64,000 bases of DNA from Ardenticatenaceae bacterium (GTDB lineage Bacteria; Chloroflexota; Anaerolineae; Promineifilales; Promineifilaceae): assembly GCA_020634415.1 (NCBI GenBank), contig JACKBT010000023.1:20615-84614 (forward strand). Reading direction: 5' to 3'. A model generated the notes under the pieces. That model was not told where the DNA came from, ran no database searches, and saw only the letters and a list, made by a program, of their open reading frames with translations. Below, piece after piece: positions 60,929-64,000 of the stretch; position 1 is the stretch's first letter; each line of letters begins with the position of its first letter. Made by a program: the position numbers and the translations under genes.

Positions 60929-61696
60929 ATGAATATTGCAGGTAAAACGTTTTTGGTGACGGGTGGCAGCTCCGGGTTGGGGGCGGCTTGTGTGCGGCGG
61001 CTGGCGGCGGCTGGCGGGCAGGTGGTGATTGCGGATTTGAATGAGGCGGGCGGCATGGCGCTAACGGCCGATCTGCCCCACACCCGCTTTGCCCAGACCA
61101 ATGTGACGGATGAGGCCAGTGTGCAAGGGGCGATAGAGACGGCCGTTAACGAATTTGGCGGCTTGCATGGCGTGGTCAACTGCGCGGGCATCGGCCCGCC
61201 CGCCAAAGTCATCAGCAGCAGTCGCGGGCCGCATGATTTGGGGCTGTTCAGCAAAGTGATCCAGGTCAACCTGATTGGCACGTTTAACGTGATTCGGCTG
61301 GCGGCACAGTTGATGAGCCAGAGCGAAGCGGCCGAGAATGGCGAACGCGGCGTGATTGTGAACACCGCGTCGGTGGCGGCGTTTGATGGGCAGATTGGGC
61401 AGGCCGCCTACTCGGCCTCCAAAGGTGGCATTGTGGGCATGACCCTGCCTATTGCGCGGGAATTAGCGGCGGTGGGCATTCGCGTGATGACGATTGCGCC
61501 GGGTATTTTTGACACGCCTATGCTGGCGGGTTTGCCGGAACCGGCCCGCGTTTCGCTGGGCAAGCAAGTGCCCTTCCCCTCACGCCTGGGCCAGCCGGAA
61601 GAGTTTGCGGCTTTGGTGCAGCACATCATGGAAAATGAGATGTTGAATGGGGAAGTGATTCGGTTGGATGGCGCGATTCGGATGGCACCGAGGTAA
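60929..61696 (+). CDS. SDR dehydrogenase, 3-hydroxyacyl-CoA dehydrogenase type 2-like
   Basis: The 255-residue enzyme has [12 protein letters not shown] (NAD-binding), NCAGIGPP, and the catalytic YSASKGG with [12 protein letters not shown] containing the catalytic Ser. The sequence and length fit the HSD17B10 (HADH type 2) subgroup with [19 protein letters not shown] near the end. It oxidises 3-hydroxyacyl-CoA or similar substrates with NAD. Single gene. Confidence 0.88.
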   Translation: MNIAGKTFLVTGGSSGLGAACVRRLAAAGGQVVIADLNEAGGMALTADLPHTRFAQTNVTDEASVQGAIETAVNEFGGLHGVVNCAGIGPPAKVISSSRGPHDLGLFSKVIQVNLIGTFNVIRLAAQLMSQSEAAENGERGVIVNTASVAAFDGQIGQAAYSASKGGIVGMTLPIARELAAVGIRVMTIAPGIFDTPMLAGLPEPARVSLGKQVPFPSRLGQPEEFAALVQHIMENEMLNGEVIRLDGAIRMAPR

Positions 61697-61990
61697 GAGG
61701 CGGAGGAGCAGAGGAGCAGGGGAGCGGGGGAGAAATTCTCCCTCTGTTTGTAATCCGTTTTGGCATGGTTCAAGTTTGCTTTACAAATTGTAGAACGATT
61801 TTGCAAATCGTTCTCTGGGCGATTTACAAAATCGCCCTACAAAGTGTTAAGCTGATTGTCGGGATTTCTGAACCATGCCTCCGTTTTCAAATTTGCGTGT
61901 CATTCCGAGGTCTGCCGAGGAATCCCGACGAAACAATACCGTCGGGATTCCTCGCCGAAGATGGCTCGGAATGACATATGGATGGTAGCG
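61697..61990. other. Hairpin-rich interval upstream of transketolase
   Basis: No gene seen. It contains a GGAGGAGCAGAGGAGC purine-rich stretch near 61705, AGAACGATTT/AAATCGTTCT (61792-61814), GGGCGATT/AATCGCCC (61817-61837) and a long nested hairpin (61899-61975). Confidence 0.6.
61899..61975. repeat. Nested hairpin GTCATTCCGAG / GAGGAATCCCGACG
   Basis: GTCATTCCGAG (61899-61909) pairs with CTCGGAATGAC (61965-61975), and GAGGAATCCCGACG (61917-61930) with CGTCGGGATTCCTC (61940-61953). Read in the transketolase frame it gives [18 protein letters not shown], a signature of repeat DNA rather than protein. Confidence 0.8.
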
Positions 61991-63979
61991 ATGAGTGATT
62001 ATTCATTGGAAGCACACAAGCTGGCGGCGAATACGATTCGGGGGCTGGCGATGGATGCGGTGCAGAAGGCGGGGAATGGGCATCCGGGGATGCCGATGGG
62101 TATGGCGGATGTGGCGGTGGTGTTGTGGTCCCATTTTTTGCGGCATAATCCGCAAGACCCGCAGTGGCCGAACCGGGATCGCTTTGTGCTGTCGGCGGGG
62201 CATGGCTCGATTTTGCTGTATAGTTTGCTGCACCTGTCGGGTTATGATTTGCCCATGAGTGAGCTGCAAAGTTTGCGGCAGTGGGGCAGCAAAACGCCGG
62301 GACACCCCGAGGTAGGCCATACGCCAGGGGTGGAGACGACGACGGGGCCGTTGGGGCAGGGCGTTGCCAATGCGGTGGGGATGGCGCTGGCGGAACGGTG
62401 GCTGGCGGCGCGGTTTAATCGGCCGAATTTCCCGGTGGTGGATCATTTTACGTATGCGATTGCCAGTGATGGCGATTTGATGGAGGGGGTGGCGCAGGAG
62501 GCGAGTTCGCTGGCGGGCCATTTGGGGCTGAGTAAGCTGATTGTTTTGTATGATGACAACCATATTACGATTGATGGGACAACGGCCGTTTCTTTCACCG
62601 AAGATGTGATGGCGCGGTATGCGGCTTATGGCTGGCACACGCAGCGGGTGGATGGGCATGATGCGCTGGCCGTTCGGGCGGCAATTGAGGCGGCACGGGC
62701 GGAGGGGGAACGGCCGTCTATCATTGCCTGCCGCACGCATATTGGCTTTGGCAGCCCCAACAAACAGGATTCGCCCAAGTCGCATGGTTCGGCCTTGGGT
62801 GTGGAGGAGGTGCGGCTGACGAAGGAGGCGTTGGGCTGGCCGCTGGAGCCTGCTTTTTATGTGCCTGACGAAGCGCGGGCGTTTTTGGCGGGTGACGATG
62901 CGGCCCAAGCGGCCTGGCGGGCGTTGTGGGCGGCGTATGCTGCGGCCCATCCTGACCTGGCGGCGACGCTGCTGAGGATGTGGGAGCGGCGTGATTTGCC
63001 GGAGGATTGGGAGGCTGTTTTGCCCCCGTTTGCGGCGGGCAAGGCGGTGGCGACGCGCAGTGCCTCTGGTGAGGTGCTGAATGCGCTGGCGGAGCATGTG
63101 CCTTCGCTGCTGGGTGGATCGGGTGATTTGACTGGCTCGAATAACACGGATTTGGCGGGAGAGGGGGATTTGACGGCGGCGGATTTTAACGGCCGTTACA
63201 TCCGCTTTGGTGTGCGCGAACATGCGATGGCGGGGTTGATGAATGGGATGGCGCTGCATGGGGCTGTACGGCCGTATGGCGGCACGTTCCTTGTCTTTTC
63301 GGACTATATGCGGCCTTCGATTCGGCTGGCGGCGTTGATGGGCCAGCCGGTGATTTATGTGTTTACGCATGACAGCATTGGCCTGGGTGAGGATGGCCCG
63401 ACGCACCAGCCCGTGGAGCATTTGATGGCGCTGCGGGCGATGCCTAATTTGACTGTGATTCGACCGGCAGATGCGGCGGAAACGGCCGTTGCCTGGCGAG
63501 CGGCTCTGGAAAACAGACACGGCCCGACGGCCCTCATCCTCACGCGGCAGGGCGTGCCTACTTTTGATCGGCAGACGCATGGCGCGGCGGATGGCCTGTT
63601 AAAAGGGGCGTATGTGCTGAGTGATGCCGATGAGCCACAGGTGATTTTGATAGGCACGGGGTCAGAGGTGCAGTTGGCAGTGGCGGCGCAGCAGCAGTTG
63701 GCCCAGAAAGGGGTGCGGGCGCGGGTGGTTTCTATGCCTTCGTGGGAGTTGTTTGCGGCGCAAACGGCCGATTATCAACAAAGCGTTTTGCCACCCCACA
63801 TCAAAGCGCGTGTCTCCATTGAAGCGGGCACAACTTTTGGCTGGGAACGGCATATCGGCGATGGCGGTGTGGCTATTGGCCTCAATCACTTCGGCGCGTC
63901 GGCTCCGTATGAACGAATTTATGAGGAGTTTGGTATTACGGCGGAGAGGATGGCGGCGGCGGCGATGGCTATTCTTTAA
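61991..63979 (+). CDS. tkt: Transketolase
   Basis: The 662-residue enzyme is the normal length for the family. Motifs: [31 protein letters not shown] (in pieces), [20 protein letters not shown] (thiamine-diphosphate motif GDG...), [26 protein letters not shown], and [20 protein letters not shown]. It moves two-carbon units in the pentose-phosphate pathway. The ATG at 61991 was used; ATG 61982 is nearly as good, and the longer frame from 61856 reads hairpin DNA. Single gene. Confidence 0.95.
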   Translation: MSDYSLEAHKLAANTIRGLAMDAVQKAGNGHPGMPMGMADVAVVLWSHFLRHNPQDPQWPNRDRFVLSAGHGSILLYSLLHLSGYDLPMSELQSLRQWGSKTPGHPEVGHTPGVETTTGPLGQGVANAVGMALAERWLAARFNRPNFPVVDHFTYAIASDGDLMEGVAQEASSLAGHLGLSKLIVLYDDNHITIDGTTAVSFTEDVMARYAAYGWHTQRVDGHDALAVRAAIEAARAEGERPSIIACRTHIGFGSPNKQDSPKSHGSALGVEEVRLTKEALGWPLEPAFYVPDEARAFLAGDDAAQAAWRALWAAYAAAHPDLAATLLRMWERRDLPEDWEAVLPPFAAGKAVATRSASGEVLNALAEHVPSLLGGSGDLTGSNNTDLAGEGDLTAADFNGRYIRFGVREHAMAGLMNGMALHGAVRPYGGTFLVFSDYMRPSIRLAALMGQPVIYVFTHDSIGLGEDGPTHQPVEHLMALRAMPNLTVIRPADAAETAVAWRAALENRHGPTALILTRQGVPTFDRQTHGAADGLLKGAYVLSDADEPQVILIGTGSEVQLAVAAQQQLAQKGVRARVVSMPSWELFAAQTADYQQSVLPPHIKARVSIEAGTTFGWERHIGDGGVAIGLNHFGASAPYERIYEEFGITAERMAAAAMAIL

Positions 63980-64000
63980 GATAGTCGGAGTGGAGGCTTT

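Noticed and set aside
62003..63580. Long minus-strand frame (525 codons) opposite the transketolase gene
   Set aside because: The translation is Arg/His/Pro-rich shadow sequence with no domain; the plus strand is clear transketolase.

Overview
This window reads as a chromosomal segment of a GC-rich bacterium with small pockets of lower GC. The content suggests Chloroflexota (Anaerolineae-like), but this is inference. The clues are a very large cyclase/AAA/TPR regulator, secreted proteins with Thr-Pro-rich linkers and pre-peptidase C-terminal-like domains, RIO-type kinases, many ABC exporters, and intergenic spaces full of hairpin repeats. I saw no rRNA, tRNA or CRISPR array.

Layout. 1-10.4 kb: the 3' part of a large secreted P-domain/HEXXH protein, then a minus-strand operon (cyclase/AAA/TPR regulator, methyltransferase, pore-like membrane protein). 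10.8-12.2 kb: an AT-rich cassette of three small genes (TerB-like protein with a Gly-rich hydrophobic segment plus two unknowns). 12.2-25.5 kb: housekeeping and signalling (nucleotide-sugar epimerase type SDR, HAD phosphatase, multidomain histidine kinase, RluA-type pseudouridine synthase, lspA, methyltransferase, APH-type kinase, lipoprotein beta-propeller, PEP-synthase-like protein, DinB-like protein). 25.7-43.9 kb: four ABC exporters, four GNAT acetyltransferases, APH kinase, rsgA, a MazEF-like toxin-antitoxin pair, alpha/beta hydrolase, AadA-like nucleotidyltransferase and two RIO1-like kinases. 43.9-46.5 kb: a divergent control region with a 16-bp-arm operator, two good promoters, a 24-codon peptide gene followed by two terminators, and a GbsR/MarR-ABC-ABC operon. 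46.8-51.1 kb: an accessory stretch with a P-loop kinase, a DUF6602-type protein, a complete IS4-type insertion sequence (13-bp terminal repeats, 7-bp target duplication), a second tiny ORF with hairpins and a dead ABC-transporter tail. 51.3-64 kb: sulfite-oxidase-like enzyme, HtrA-type protease, LuxR response regulator, MFS transporter, two secreted PPC-type proteins, HD hydrolase, amidase, SDR and transketolase.

Two genome-wide oddities dominate. First, the palindrome ACGGCCGT (often AACGGCCGTT) recurs roughly every 500 bp by eye, inside and between genes, like a HIP1-type highly iterated palindrome. Second, almost every gene junction carries a long hairpin from one of several unrelated families, and copies of the same families lie in frame inside at least three protein genes and supply stop codons or C-termini to others.

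Start codons were chosen from ribosome-binding sites and family lengths. Many open frames extend upstream only because they read into the hairpin repeats.
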